Shown: positions 15,523 through 24,001, counted from the first letter of the stretch. The stretch is DNA of 64,000 bases from Lachnospiraceae bacterium (GCA_028696165.1 JAQVHQ010000003.1:1-64000), one strand, 5' to 3'. Program-made: numbers and translations. The notes: generated by a model from the letters alone, not told the origin.

Positions 15523-16668
15523 ATGAAGAGTTTTGATATTAAGACAAAGATATTTTTTGGAGATAATGCACTGGATCGCTTGAGTGAGATTCCATATAAA
15601 CGTGTACTGGTTATTACAGATCCATTTATTGCAAAAGGTCCTATGATTAGTATGATTACGAATCCACTGAAAAAAGCAGGTATTGAATTTGACATCTTTT
15701 TTGACGTGGTACCTGATGCGCCTGTTGAGAAAATTATTGTAGGTGTAAAGAAATTTCTGGAATATCAGCCAGAGGCAATCGTGGCTGTAGGGGGAGGCTC
15801 TGCTATAGATTCTTCCAAATCTATTCGTGAATTTTCACTGAAAATTAGTCATTATGCAGATGTAGGATTAATTGCAATTCCAACCACAAGCGGAACGGGT
15901 TCAGAAGTAACTTCGTTTGCTGTAGTTAATGATACGCAGGCGCAGATTAAATATCCTTTGGTTGCAGAATCTTTGACTCCTGACGAAGCAATTTTAGATG
16001 CAGAACTTGTGAAAAGTGTACCTCCATCTATTACAGCTGATACGGGAATGGATGTTCTTACTCATGCGATGGAAGCTTATGTGAGTACAAATCATAATGA
16101 GTTTTCGGCAGCTCTTTCGGAAAAGGCAGTGGAAATCTGTGGTGTTTTCCTTCTTAGAGCTTATTTAGATGGCAATGATACTCATGCAAGACAGAAGATG
16201 CATGTGGCATCCTGCCTGGCAGGACTTTCTTTTAATTCTGCATCACTTGGATTAAATCATGGTATGGCGCACCAATTAGGAGCTCAGTTTCATATTCCTC
16301 ATGGTCGTGCAAATGCTATGCTGCTTCCTCATATTATTGAGTTTAATACAGGTATTAACATGGGAAGCCGCAGCCAGAAAGAGTATCATCCATGTGTGAA
16401 GAGATATTCTACTTTGGCTCATATTCTTGGGTTGTCCAGTTATAACAAGGTTATGAGTGTCAGATCGCTGGTGAACTGGATTGAATTTATGTTAAAAGAG
16501 ATGAAGATTCCTACCAGGATTTCGGAAATCGGGACGATTACTGTGGACGAGTATATGAGTAAGGTTAGTGTTATGGCAGATGCTGCTTTAGCGGATGGCT
16601 GTACACCGACGAATCCTCGGGAAGTTACGAAGGAAGATGTGATGAAGATTTATCAGCAGTTGTGGTAG
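15523..16668 (+). CDS. Iron-containing alcohol dehydrogenase (PduQ/FucO-like)
   Basis: A 381-residue group III alcohol dehydrogenase. The NAD motif is VGGGSAIDSSK, and PTTSGTGSE is the family signature. Iron ligands are seen as the Asp in ILDAEL or TGMDVL and the His residues in LTHAMEAY, LNHGMAHQL and IPHGRANA. It could reduce propionaldehyde to propanol (PduQ role) or lactaldehyde to 1,2-propanediol (FucO role). It has no encapsulation peptide, unlike the zinc enzyme at 8953. That favours the lactaldehyde step or action near the shell, but this is inference. Last gene of the operon; two terminators follow. Confidence 0.9.
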   Translation: MKSFDIKTKIFFGDNALDRLSEIPYKRVLVITDPFIAKGPMISMITNPLKKAGIEFDIFFDVVPDAPVEKIIVGVKKFLEYQPEAIVAVGGGSAIDSSKSIREFSLKISHYADVGLIAIPTTSGTGSEVTSFAVVNDTQAQIKYPLVAESLTPDEAILDAELVKSVPPSITADTGMDVLTHAMEAYVSTNHNEFSAALSEKAVEICGVFLLRAYLDGNDTHARQKMHVASCLAGLSFNSASLGLNHGMAHQLGAQFHIPHGRANAMLLPHIIEFNTGINMGSRSQKEYHPCVKRYSTLAHILGLSSYNKVMSVRSLVNWIEFMLKEMKIPTRISEIGTITVDEYMSKVSVMADAALADGCTPTNPREVTKEDVMKIYQQLW

Positions 16669-16707
16669 ATTTTCTGTTTGCTGGATTTAATAGGATTTGT
16701 TATGCTG

Positions 16708-16737
16708 AAAGGATGTTGCGGGTGCAATGTCCTTTTT
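16708..16737 (+). terminator. Rho-independent terminator of the microcompartment operon
   Basis: A 12-bp stem (16708-16719 with 16724-16735, including two G-U pairs) around GGGT is followed by a T-run. It is the first strong terminator after 3061. Confidence 0.85.
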
Positions 16738-16790
16738 GGGTATATTCTAAGAAAAATTCATGGTGAATATCAATGGAATATGAGGGGAAT

Positions 16791-16823
16791 CAAGACGGGT
16801 GCCCGTGAACGTCTTGCCTTTTT
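16791..16823 (+). terminator. Second terminator after the microcompartment operon
   Basis: CAAGACG (16791-16797) and CGTCTTG (16810-16816) form a 7-bp stem followed by CCTTTTT. It backs up the terminator at 16708. Confidence 0.7.
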
Positions 16824-16910
16824 CACTTGTTGCCTATTGGCTGATTTCGAATATCTTTTATATACTCTAAATTGTAAGCAAATATTTTTAAACTCTCTAA
16901 TCTTTATTGA

Positions 16911-17326
16911 ATTACGTATCCAATATTGTGAGTTATCTTTTTGATACGTATTTATCTGATTATGTTACGTATCAAATCTTAAAATTTTCTGCTTTGATAC
17001 GTATTCAATAGATTAAAATACGTGTCAAATCACAATATATGTCGATTTGATACGTATTCTTCTAGCTAAAATACGTGTCAAATCACAACATAAGCCAATT
17101 TGATACGTATTCTTCTAGCTAAAATACGTGTCAAATCACAACATAAGCCAATTTGATACGTATTCTTCCAGCTAAAATACGTGTCAAATCATAATATTAG
17201 CTGTTTTGATACGTATTCTCCCAGCTAAAATACGTGTCAAATCACAGCATAAGCCGATTTGATACGTATTCTTCTAACTAAAATACGTGTCAAATCACAA
17301 CATTAGCTGTTTTGATATGTGTATTT
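16911..17326. repeat. 53-bp tandem array of alternating inverted sites (TTTGAYACGTATT)
   Basis: About 415 bp of non-coding DNA. The GATACGTAT-type core on the plus strand recurs at 16943, 16996, 17049, 17102, 17155, 17208, 17261 and (degenerate) 17314, always exactly 53 bp apart. The opposite-strand partner AATACGTGTCAAA recurs with the same period; a degenerate first copy is at 16912. Each unit holds TTTGATACGTATT, an 11-bp gap, AATACGTGTCAAA and a 16-bp spacer. The pair can form a 13-bp hairpin with one G-U pair. Gaps and spacers are also conserved between inner units, and both ends decay. It lies between terminators and a promoter. Confidence 0.92.
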
Positions 17327-17523
17327 AATTAAATTTACTTGCTGGAATCGCTGGTTGAAGTTTGCTTATGACTAATGTTTCTCTATGTTTACTTTTTCAT
17401 AATAGTATAGATATAGGGAGTGATTGGTAAAGATGAATTGAAGGTAAATAGCAGGTAAATGGCAGGTAGGAGCAGTAAAGAGCAGTAAAGAGCAGCAACG
17501 GTAGTAAAGGATATAATGTATAG
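17327..17523. other. Non-coding stretch with short direct repeats
   Basis: This interval follows the 53-bp array and precedes the DUF1648 gene promoter. It holds small direct repeats: AGCAGGTAAATGGCAGGTAG, then GAGCAGTAAA twice and GAGCAGCAA once around 17468-17500. I see no gene or RNA structure of note. The short repeats look like slippage products. Confidence 0.5.
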
Positions 17524-17553
17524 TTTACGATAACTGAGGAAATGTGGTATACT
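17524..17553 (+). promoter_or_regulatory. Likely sigma-A promoter for the DUF1648 gene
   Basis: TTTACG (17524-17529), an 18-bp spacer and TATACT (17548-17553) lie 28-43 bp before the candidate starts. The match is moderate. Confidence 0.5.
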
Positions 17554-17580
17554 TAAAAATATTATTAGAGCGATAGTGAG

Positions 17581-18093
17581 GTGTATCACTGGTATATGGG
17601 AATGAGTGATGGCAGTAAAAAAATCAGGACTAAAATGCATGTGGTTTTAGAGGTGGCTGCATGGGGTATTATGCTGGGATGCGTGTGGATTGCTGTTTAC
17701 GGAGTTCTGACTTTGCCGGATAGTATTGCGGTTCATTTTGCTTTGGATGGTATGCCGGATAGGTATGGTTCACCTGGAAGTTTGTTTGTGCTTCCACTGC
17801 TTATGATTTTTTCGTTGTCTATTGTCAGCTTAGTTTCTCACTTTGTGCGTCCGGAGTCTTGGAATATGCCTTTTAGGGTGGAGGAGAGAAATCGTATTGT
17901 AGTTTATAGGAAGATTTTTTCGATGGTGTATTGGGTTGAACTGGAAATTGCTTTGTTTACGTTTTATGTGCAGATTAAGTCTTTTCAGCAGGATGGGACT
18001 GGAGCTTTGACGGCAGTGATTATATTTATGATTGTTTTGGTATTTACAATTATATCTTTTTCCTGGTGGGCAGGCGTGGAGAATAAGCGATAA
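17581..18093 (+). CDS. DUF1648 membrane protein
   Basis: An integral membrane protein of 165-170 residues. The DUF1648 signature is visible after the first helix (LPDSIAVHFALDGMPDRYGS), and hydrophobic segments lie at ~25-42, ~65-85, ~112-130 and ~142-162. The family is found alone or at the N-terminus of SdpI-type immunity proteins; function is otherwise unknown. The start may be GTG 17581 or ATG 17596; GAGGTG overlaps the GTG and is rather far from the ATG, so the choice is open. A 14-bp tandem repeat starts at the stop codon. Confidence 0.75.
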   Translation: MYHWYMGMSDGSKKIRTKMHVVLEVAAWGIMLGCVWIAVYGVLTLPDSIAVHFALDGMPDRYGSPGSLFVLPLLMIFSLSIVSLVSHFVRPESWNMPFRVEERNRIVVYRKIFSMVYWVELEIALFTFYVQIKSFQQDGTGALTAVIIFMIVLVFTIISFSWWAGVENKR

Positions 18094-18161
18094 AGAATGA
18101 AAAACAAAGAATGAAAAACAAAGAATGAAAAACAAAGAATAAAAAATAAAGAATAAAAATG
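18092..18161. repeat. 14-bp tandem repeat, five copies
   Basis: AAAGAATGAAAAAC is repeated three times exactly and twice with A-rich changes, from just inside the DUF1648 stop region to about 10 bp before the next ribosome site. A looser A-rich repeat (AAAATCAAGAA-like) lies at 18830-18890, before the zinc-ribbon gene. Both look prone to replication slippage and could change the spacing of translation signals. Confidence 0.85.
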
Positions 18162-18175
18162 AGGACTGACTTGAA

Positions 18176-18802
18176 ATGATTAACAGAGAGGATATGTTAG
18201 AATTAACAAGACGTATGACTGTAAGCAGGTCTTCTATTAAGAGGATTGCCGGGAGTTATATGGATGATGAGGGATATGTGGATGGAACGTTTAATGTTAA
18301 TTTTCTGAAGTTATCGGCAAGTGAAAAACAGACTAATTTAAACATTGCGAAGTCTATTCCCTTTGCTGATACGAATGTGAATTTGAAGGAATTTAAGTTT
18401 TCTGAAAGTGGTGAAGAAAAAGGCAGTTTATGGCAGCTGCTCTTGGGAATGAAGGCTTGTGAGCTGAAGAATGATGCGCTTATGGATACTTTTTATGAGA
18501 TTATTGCGGAGACATATGTTTCGCATAAGGAGTATGCGGTGTATGTGTTTCATGATATCTATGATATTCCGGCGAAGGCTTCTGATAAGGAGCGGTTATG
18601 GGAATCCGAAGAGGTTTTTGAATATATGATTGGAGCAGTTTGTCCTCTTGTGGAGGAGTATACTCCGGGATTGCCTGAATGGGGATTTATATTTCCGATG
18701 TTCTCGGATCGGTGTGGAGATATTCATCGTGTGGGAATATATAATGCGGATAAAGATCATCCACATATGGAAATGGAGAGGCTTTTTCAAATTAAGCAAT
18801 AG
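18176..18802 (+). CDS. DUF4317-like protein, short form
   Basis: A 208-residue soluble protein. The start (NREDMLELTRRMTVSRSSIKRIAGSYMD), LLLGMKACELKNDALMDTFYEII, YAVYVFHDIYDIPAK and FEYMIGAVCPLVE resemble the DUF4317 family of Clostridia, whose members I recall as clearly longer. This copy ends soon after FIFPMFSDRCGDIHRVGIYNAD, so it may be a natural short form or may have lost the C-terminal part. No function is known. Start ATG at 18176, with a GAGGACTGAC-type ribosome site. Confidence 0.7.
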   Translation: MINREDMLELTRRMTVSRSSIKRIAGSYMDDEGYVDGTFNVNFLKLSASEKQTNLNIAKSIPFADTNVNLKEFKFSESGEEKGSLWQLLLGMKACELKNDALMDTFYEIIAETYVSHKEYAVYVFHDIYDIPAKASDKERLWESEEVFEYMIGAVCPLVEEYTPGLPEWGFIFPMFSDRCGDIHRVGIYNADKDHPHMEMERLFQIKQ

Positions 18803-18905
18803 AAGATAAGCTAATCAAAATATGAAAACAAGAATAAAATCAAAAAATATAAAATCAAGAATTCGGAATCAAGAAAATAAAATCAAGAAAATGGGAGATG
18901 TTAAA

Positions 18906-19172
18906 ATGTATTATGTACCTGATGGAACAACAAGATGTGGATATTATGAATGCAGTGAATGTGGCGATCGGTTTTTATCGCTTCAGATAGGACCGGCTTT
19001 GGTTTGCCCTTCCTGTGGAGAAACTCCCGATATGGAGATTGGCCCGGATGAAGAGATGCCTGCAATAAAGGAAACTGCAAAGTTACTCCAGGTTGTAGAG
19101 GGTGATGACGTGGAAAAGATGGATGCACTTTTAAGTCTGGCTGTGACTGGTGGAAATTTTGACTGGATATAA
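18906..19172 (+). CDS. Small zinc-ribbon protein of unknown function
   Basis: An 88-residue protein opening MYYVPDGTTRCGYYECSECG. Two Cys pairs (CSECG and CPSCG, 22 residues apart) make a zinc ribbon; the C-terminal half is acidic and helical. The start is the ATG at 18906 after GGGAGATG. An in-frame ATG at 18834 would add only A-rich repeat sequence and is rejected. Similar small ribbons occur as uncharacterised proteins in Clostridia; I cannot assign a role. Confidence 0.7.
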   Translation: MYYVPDGTTRCGYYECSECGDRFLSLQIGPALVCPSCGETPDMEIGPDEEMPAIKETAKLLQVVEGDDVEKMDALLSLAVTGGNFDWI

Positions 19173-19284
19173 GGAGCCTACAGTATGTTCATATAGCTGA
19201 ACTCTTATGAGTGGATTTCAGTATACAGAACTATTAAATTACATATTTAGAAAATAAATCTATGTAACAATATGAGGGTAGGGT

Positions 19285-19935
19285 ATGAAAAAATATAAAG
19301 AATTATTGGTGAGAATTGCTGTCTTATTAGTAGGATTAACAATTGCACATTTGGGAGTAACTTTTTTTTTGATGGCAGATTTGGGTGCGGATCCATTTAA
19401 TGTTTTAGTTCAGGGCATCTATAGAAGTCTTTCTAAAGTTACCGGATGGGGATTTTTAACTCATGGAAGAATTCATATTACAGTCTGTTTCCTGATTATT
19501 ATGGTTTTGTTGTTCGTGGATCGTAGTTACATAAAAATTGGGACCTTATTATGCATGATATGTGGCGGACCGATTATAGACTTCTTTACGATGCTGCTTG
19601 ATGGATTAAAATTGGAACAGGCTGCTTTGCCTGTGAAAATAGTAATTCTTGCGTTGGGCTGTGTGATTCTGGCATATGGTATGACAATTGTAATTAAATC
19701 GGATGCCGGAACAGGACCGAACGACCTGGTAGCAGTGGTGATTAGCGATAAAATTCATAAGCAGTTTGGTATAGTAAGAATTGTTGTTGATTTTTCTTTT
19801 GTGTTGGTAGGCTTCCTGTTTGGCGGTGTTATAGGGATTGGTACTATCATCTGTGCCTTTCTGGTTGGTCCTGTTGCGGGATTCTTTCTGCCTGTGAATG
19901 GGAGACTGGTAGAGAAAATCATAACGAAATTATAA
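19285..19935 (+). CDS. YczE/YitT-type integral membrane protein
   Basis: A 216-residue membrane protein with about five hydrophobic helices (~8-32, ~62-80, ~87-105, ~118-140, ~160-195). Motifs LGVTFFLMADLGADPFNVL and KSDAGTGPNDLVAV are the internal repeats typical of the YczE family. Function is not established; it is sometimes annotated as a transporter or a regulator-associated membrane protein. It has its own ribosome site (GAGGGTAGGG) and no clear operon partner. Confidence 0.75.
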   Translation: MKKYKELLVRIAVLLVGLTIAHLGVTFFLMADLGADPFNVLVQGIYRSLSKVTGWGFLTHGRIHITVCFLIIMVLLFVDRSYIKIGTLLCMICGGPIIDFFTMLLDGLKLEQAALPVKIVILALGCVILAYGMTIVIKSDAGTGPNDLVAVVISDKIHKQFGIVRIVVDFSFVLVGFLFGGVIGIGTIICAFLVGPVAGFFLPVNGRLVEKIITKL

Positions 19936-20001
19936 GAAATCGAAAAATGAAAATCAGATAGCTAAAGTACAGAAATAAAATTTATAAGGAGAAGAATAAA
20001 G

Positions 20002-20232
20002 ATGGCTGGGTATTTGATAAAAGATACAACGCGTGAAGAACGAAAGAAAATTGTAGAGGAAGCACTTGGAAATATTGATGTGTCCTGCGACGGATGCAGC
20101 GCTCGACTGGCCGATATGTATGAGGCTTATATCAATGGAGAAAAAGAATTGAGAGATATTAACCAGGAATTCAGCGGACATTATATGTCAGGAAAGGAAG
20201 GTCCGGAACGCAGTGGATGCGGATATGTTTAA
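20002..20232 (+). CDS. Small conserved protein of unknown function
   Basis: A 76-residue protein, MAGYLIKDTTREERKKIVEEA at the start. It has a CDGC pair (residues ~30-33), a charged helical middle and a Gly/Ser-rich end with one more Cys. AAGGAGAAG stands upstream of the ATG. It resembles short uncharacterised proteins of Clostridia; two nearby cysteines could bind metal, but nothing further can be supported. Confidence 0.65.
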   Translation: MAGYLIKDTTREERKKIVEEALGNIDVSCDGCSARLADMYEAYINGEKELRDINQEFSGHYMSGKEGPERSGCGYV

Positions 20233-20243
20233 AAAATAAAAAC

Positions 20244-20289
20244 TTGTCAAGAAAAAACACTTGACAACAAATGCGAAGTCATGTATGAT
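20244..20289 (+). promoter_or_regulatory. Strong sigma-A promoter with inverted repeat over the -35 box (ylxM-ffh operon)
   Basis: TTGACA (20261-20266), 17 bp and TATGAT (20284-20289). TTGTCAAG (20244-20251) and CTTGACAA (20260-20267) form a perfect 8-bp inverted repeat whose right arm covers the -35 box. That is a good site for a repressor, or the base of a hairpin in read-through RNA. The predicted transcript start (~20296) is only ~10 bases before the ylxM ATG. Confidence 0.75.
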
Positions 20290-20305
20290 AGCTAAGGTGA
20301 TTGAA

Positions 20306-20650
20306 ATGGAGAAAATAGTAGAACAGACTTTGCTGTATGATTTTTACGGTGAATTACTTACAGAGCATCAGCAGAATATATACGAAGACGTCATCCTGAA
20401 TGACTACTCACTCAGTGAAGTAGCTAAAGAACAGGGTATCAGCCGACAGGGCGTACATGACATGATAAAGAGATGCAGCAAGACATTGAATGAATATGAA
20501 GAAAAACTACATCTGGTAGAAAAGTTCGTAAGCATTCGCGAAAAAGTTCATTCCATTCATGAACTTACCAGACAATACGAGAAATTAGAAGAACAGACCT
20601 TGTTGAAACAGATTGAACAGATATCTAATGAAATTCTAGAGGAGTTGTAA
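20306..20650 (+). CDS. ylxM: YlxM-family helix-turn-helix protein, SRP-associated
   Basis: A 114-residue YlxM/p13 protein. It starts [21 protein letters not shown] and has a sigma-factor region 4-like HTH ([22 protein letters not shown]), then a coiled coil. The family is encoded next to ffh and is thought to modulate the signal recognition particle. The start is the ATG at 20306 after AAGGTG. The frame is open back to 20261, but that stretch is the promoter. The stop is two bases before the ffh ATG. Confidence 0.92.
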   Translation: MEKIVEQTLLYDFYGELLTEHQQNIYEDVILNDYSLSEVAKEQGISRQGVHDMIKRCSKTLNEYEEKLHLVEKFVSIREKVHSIHELTRQYEKLEEQTLLKQIEQISNEILEEL

Positions 20651-20652
20651 AT

Positions 20653-21999
20653 ATGGCATTTGAAGGATTAACTGAAAAATTACAAAACGTCTTTAAGAAT
20701 CTTCGAAGCAAGGGAAGACTGACCGAAGCAGATGTAAAAACTGCTTTAAAAGAAGTTAAGATGGCTTTGTTAGAGGCCGATGTAAACTTCAAAGTTGTGA
20801 AGCAATTCACTAAGACAGTTCAGGAACGTGCTGTAGGACAGGATGTTATGAACGGTTTGAATCCAGGTCAAATGGTTATTAAGATTGTAAATGAAGAACT
20901 GGTTAATCTTATGGGAAGCGAAACTACAGAGCTTGCAATCAAGCCGGGTAATGAGCTTACGATACTGATGATGGCAGGACTTCAGGGTGCTGGTAAAACC
21001 ACCACAACCGCGAAGATTGCAGGAAAGCTTAAAGCAAAAGGAAAGAAACCATTGCTGGTAGCATGTGATGTCTATCGTCCAGCAGCGATAACCCAGCTGC
21101 AGGTGAATGGTGAAAAGCAAGGCGTAGAAGTGTTCGCCATGGGAGATAAATTAAAACCTGTGGATATCGCAAAAGCAGCAGTAGAACACGCAAAAAGTAA
21201 TAATTTCAATGTCATGATTATTGACACTGCCGGCCGACTTCATATTGATGAAGATATGATGGGAGAACTGGTAGAAATTAAGGAAAATGTTCATGTAGAT
21301 CAGACCGTATTGGTTGTTGATGCCATGACCGGACAGGATGCAGTCAATGTATCAGAAACCTTCAATAATCAGATTGGAATAGATGGAGTCATTCTCACGA
21401 AGTTAGACGGCGATGCCAGAGGCGGAGCAGCATTATCTATTCGTGCAGTGACCGGAAAGCCTATTTTATATGTTGGTATGGGTGAAAAATTGTCAGATTT
21501 AGAACAGTTCTATCCAGACCGTATGGCATCTAGAATCTTAGGCATGGGCGATGTGATGAGCTTGATTGAAAAAGCGCAGGCAAACATCGACGAGGAAAAA
21601 GCAAAAGCCATGGAACAGAAGTTCAAAAAAGCCGAATTCGGTTTTGATGATTATCTGGAAAGTATGAATCAGATGCGTAACATGGGCGGCATATCCAGTG
21701 TATTGAATATGATACCTGGCATGAGTGGTAAGATGAAGGACATCGAAGGCATGGTAGATGAAAAAGAACTTGCCAAGAAGGAATCCATTATTTATTCCAT
21801 GACATTGGAAGAACGTGCGAATCCGGATATCCTGAATGTATCGCGAAAGAAAAGGATTGCTAATGGAGCAGGAGTAGATATCAGCGAAGTAAACAGACTG
21901 GTAAAACAGTTTGAACAGTCTAAAAAGATGATGAAACAGATGCCCGGTTTGATGGGCGGTAAAAGTGGCAAAAGAGGAGGATTTAAACTTCCTTTTTAA
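20653..21999 (+). CDS. ffh: Signal recognition particle protein Ffh
   Basis: A 448-residue SRP54-family GTPase that binds SRP RNA and signal sequences of membrane and secreted proteins. The order is a helical N domain (1-~90), then the G domain with the P-loop [19 protein letters not shown] and [10 protein letters not shown], then the Met-rich M domain (~300-448) ending in a basic tail ([14 protein letters not shown]). Length is normal. It is co-transcribed with ylxM and followed 40 bp later by rpsP. Confidence 0.97.
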   Translation: MAFEGLTEKLQNVFKNLRSKGRLTEADVKTALKEVKMALLEADVNFKVVKQFTKTVQERAVGQDVMNGLNPGQMVIKIVNEELVNLMGSETTELAIKPGNELTILMMAGLQGAGKTTTTAKIAGKLKAKGKKPLLVACDVYRPAAITQLQVNGEKQGVEVFAMGDKLKPVDIAKAAVEHAKSNNFNVMIIDTAGRLHIDEDMMGELVEIKENVHVDQTVLVVDAMTGQDAVNVSETFNNQIGIDGVILTKLDGDARGGAALSIRAVTGKPILYVGMGEKLSDLEQFYPDRMASRILGMGDVMSLIEKAQANIDEEKAKAMEQKFKKAEFGFDDYLESMNQMRNMGGISSVLNMIPGMSGKMKDIEGMVDEKELAKKESIIYSMTLEERANPDILNVSRKKRIANGAGVDISEVNRLVKQFEQSKKMMKQMPGLMGGKSGKRGGFKLPF

Positions 22000-22039
22000 G
22001 CATATAGAATTTCAAAATATTACAGGAGGTGAATTGAAC

Positions 22040-22285
22040 ATGGCAGTAAAAATCAGATTAAAAAGAATGGGACAGAAAAAGGCTCCTTTCTATAGAATCG
22101 TAGTTGCAGATTCCAGATCCCCAAGAGATGGTAAATTTATCGAAGAAATCGGAACCTATGATCCAACTTGTGACCCAAGTGTATACAAAGTGGACGAAGA
22201 AGCAGCTAAAAAATGGTTGGCAAATGGTGCACAGCCTACAGAGATGGTTGGTAAAATCTTCAAAATCGCCGGCATCGAAAAGTAG
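22040..22285 (+). CDS. rpsP: Ribosomal protein S16
   Basis: An 81-residue small-subunit protein with the family start [21 protein letters not shown] and GTYDP. The start is the ATG at 22040 after AGGAGGTGA. The open frame reaches back into ffh but that part is not family sequence. Standard ffh-rpsP-khpA-rimM-trmD order. Confidence 0.97.
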   Translation: MAVKIRLKRMGQKKAPFYRIVVADSRSPRDGKFIEEIGTYDPTCDPSVYKVDEEAAKKWLANGAQPTEMVGKIFKIAGIEK

Positions 22286-22303
22286 GATACACGGAGGTGT
22301 GTA

Positions 22304-22534
22304 ATGAAAGATTTAGTTGAAGTAATTGCAAAGTCTCTTGTTGAAAATCCGGATGAAGTTGTTGTGACAGAAACTGTTGATGGTGATTCTGTATTAGTGG
22401 AACTAAAAGTAGCTCCTTCAGATATGGGAAAAGTAATTGGCAGACAGGGACGTATTGCTAAGGCAATTCGTGCAGTTGTCAAAGCAGCATCTTCAAAAAG
22501 TGATAAAAAAGTCGTTGTTGAAATAATTCAATAA
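22304..22534 (+). CDS. khpA: KH-domain RNA-binding protein KhpA
   Basis: A 76-residue single KH-domain protein. The GxxG loop is in MGKVIGRQGRIAKAIR. The family (KhpA/YlqC) binds RNA with KhpB and influences translation and cell division in Firmicutes. It lies 18 bp after rpsP, and a hairpin at 22542 follows. Confidence 0.95.
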   Translation: MKDLVEVIAKSLVENPDEVVVTETVDGDSVLVELKVAPSDMGKVIGRQGRIAKAIRAVVKAASSKSDKKVVVEIIQ

Positions 22535-22541
22535 TTGGCAG

Positions 22542-22572
22542 AACGCTCTCTATTATAGAGGGCGTTTTCGTT
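22542..22572 (+). terminator. Hairpin terminator after khpA
   Basis: AACGCTCTCTA (22542-22552) pairs with TAGAGGGCGTT (22556-22566) and is followed by TTTCGTT. The T-run is broken, so it probably attenuates rather than stops transcription into rimM. Confidence 0.65.
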
Positions 22573-22627
22573 GCTATGCATACATGTTGAGTGATATAAG
22601 TTTTACAAGAAACCGCAAGGAGACGAA

Positions 22628-23140
22628 ATGATGAGTGATGATAAATTTAGAATTGGTGTAATCAGCAGTACGCACGGATTAAAAGGTGAAGTAAAAGTAT
22701 TTCCTACAACAGAGGACGTAAAACGGTTTTCTGAAATAGAAGAAGTATATTTAGATACAGGAAAAGAAGAATTACTTTTAAAGATTCAGAGCGTTCGCTA
22801 TTTTAAACAATTTGCGATTGTAAAGTTCGAAGGAATTGACAATATCAACGATGTTGAAAAATATAAAGGAATGAATCTGCTTGTAACCAGGGATCATGCT
22901 GTTCCTTTAGATGAAGATGAATATTATGTGGCTGATTTGATGGACCTTAAAGTAATATTAGAAGACGGAACGGAATTTGGCAAGTTGACGGATGTGATGG
23001 AAACCGGTGCCAATGACGTGTATGTGGTGACACGTACAGAAGGAAGTGAAGTGCTTCTTCCGGCTATCAAACAGTGTATTAAAAATATAGATATGGATAA
23101 GAGAACAATGACGATTCACCTGATGGATGGTCTGATATAG
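22628..23140 (+). CDS. rimM: Ribosome maturation factor RimM
   Basis: A 170-residue RimM protein that binds S19 and assists 30S head maturation. The N-terminal barrel carries FRIGVISSTHGLKGEVKV, and the C-terminal PRC barrel has YYVADLMDLKV and GANDVYVV with LLPAIK. AAGGAGACGA precedes two adjacent ATGs (22628 and 22631); either may be used. The stop lies nine bases before trmD. Confidence 0.95.
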   Translation: MMSDDKFRIGVISSTHGLKGEVKVFPTTEDVKRFSEIEEVYLDTGKEELLLKIQSVRYFKQFAIVKFEGIDNINDVEKYKGMNLLVTRDHAVPLDEDEYYVADLMDLKVILEDGTEFGKLTDVMETGANDVYVVTRTEGSEVLLPAIKQCIKNIDMDKRTMTIHLMDGLI

Positions 23141-23149
23141 GAGTATGAG

Positions 23150-23914
23150 ATGAATTATCATGTATTAACACTTTTTCCAGAAATGATAGAACAGGGCATG
23201 AATACAAGCATTATAGGCCGGGCTATAGAGCAGGGCTTATTATCCTTAGAAGCTGTGAATATCCGTGATTATTCGACGAATAAGCATCATAAGGTGGATG
23301 ACTACCCATACGGCGGTGGTGCAGGAATGGTGATGCAGGCACAGCCTATTTATGATGCGTATTGTGCCTTAGAGAAAAAAATGGAAAAGAAGCCGAGGGT
23401 TATCTATCTGACACCTCAGGGTAGGACTTTTTCACAGAAAATTGCACAGGATTTGGCAAAAGAGCAGAATCTTGTTTTCTTGTGTGGTCATTATGAAGGT
23501 ATTGATGAGAGAGTGTTAGAAGAAATTGTGACAGATTATGTTTCCATAGGAGATTATGTCTTAACTGGTGGGGAACTTCCTGCTATGGTTATGATGGATA
23601 CTATCTCCAGATTGATTCCTGGAGTGTTAAATAACGAGGATTCGGCAGAATACGAATCTTTTCAGAATTCATTGTTAGAACATCCGCAGTATTCCAGACC
23701 GGAAGTGTGGAAAGACAAGCGGGTGCCCGAGGTACTGCTGTCAGGACATCATGAAAAAATCGCTCAATGGAGACATGAACAGTCTCTGGAGAGAACATTT
23801 CTTCGCAGACCGGATCTTTTGGAAAAAGCGCCATTAGATAAAAAAGATAAAAAATATATAGAACAAATAGCTGCAAATCAAGCCATATCCGATGAGAATG
23901 TAACGGAAGAATGA
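23150..23914 (+). CDS. trmD: tRNA (guanine-37-N1)-methyltransferase TrmD
   Basis: A 254-residue SPOUT methyltransferase that modifies G37 next to the anticodon, preventing frameshifts. It opens MNYHVLTLFPEM and has the SAM knot motifs LVFLCGHYEGIDERV and SIGDYVLTGGELPAM. In most Firmicutes rplS follows directly. Here tandem terminators and a 14-kb carbohydrate operon intervene before rplS at 38346. Confidence 0.97.
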   Translation: MNYHVLTLFPEMIEQGMNTSIIGRAIEQGLLSLEAVNIRDYSTNKHHKVDDYPYGGGAGMVMQAQPIYDAYCALEKKMEKKPRVIYLTPQGRTFSQKIAQDLAKEQNLVFLCGHYEGIDERVLEEIVTDYVSIGDYVLTGGELPAMVMMDTISRLIPGVLNNEDSAEYESFQNSLLEHPQYSRPEVWKDKRVPEVLLSGHHEKIAQWRHEQSLERTFLRRPDLLEKAPLDKKDKKYIEQIAANQAISDENVTEE

Positions 23915-23951
23915 AATTTGCATGAATGAAAAAAATATGTAGTTTAAAAAG

Positions 23952-23995
23952 CAATTACTTTGACAAACATAAATGTCATTGTGATTGTTTTTTTT
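23952..23995 (+). terminator. Terminator after trmD (first of two)
   Basis: An outer CAAT/ATTG and inner TGACA/TGTCA stem with small bulges is followed by eight T. It ends the ylxM-trmD transcript. Confidence 0.75.
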
Positions 23996-24001
23996 ATATA
24001 G

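Noticed and set aside
16678..16944. An 88-codon open frame after the iron alcohol dehydrogenase
   Set aside because: It spans two terminator hairpins and has no family features.
16911..17326. CRISPR array
   Set aside because: The period is regular, but the 'spacers' are as conserved as the 'repeats', each unit contains an inverted pair, and no cas gene is present.
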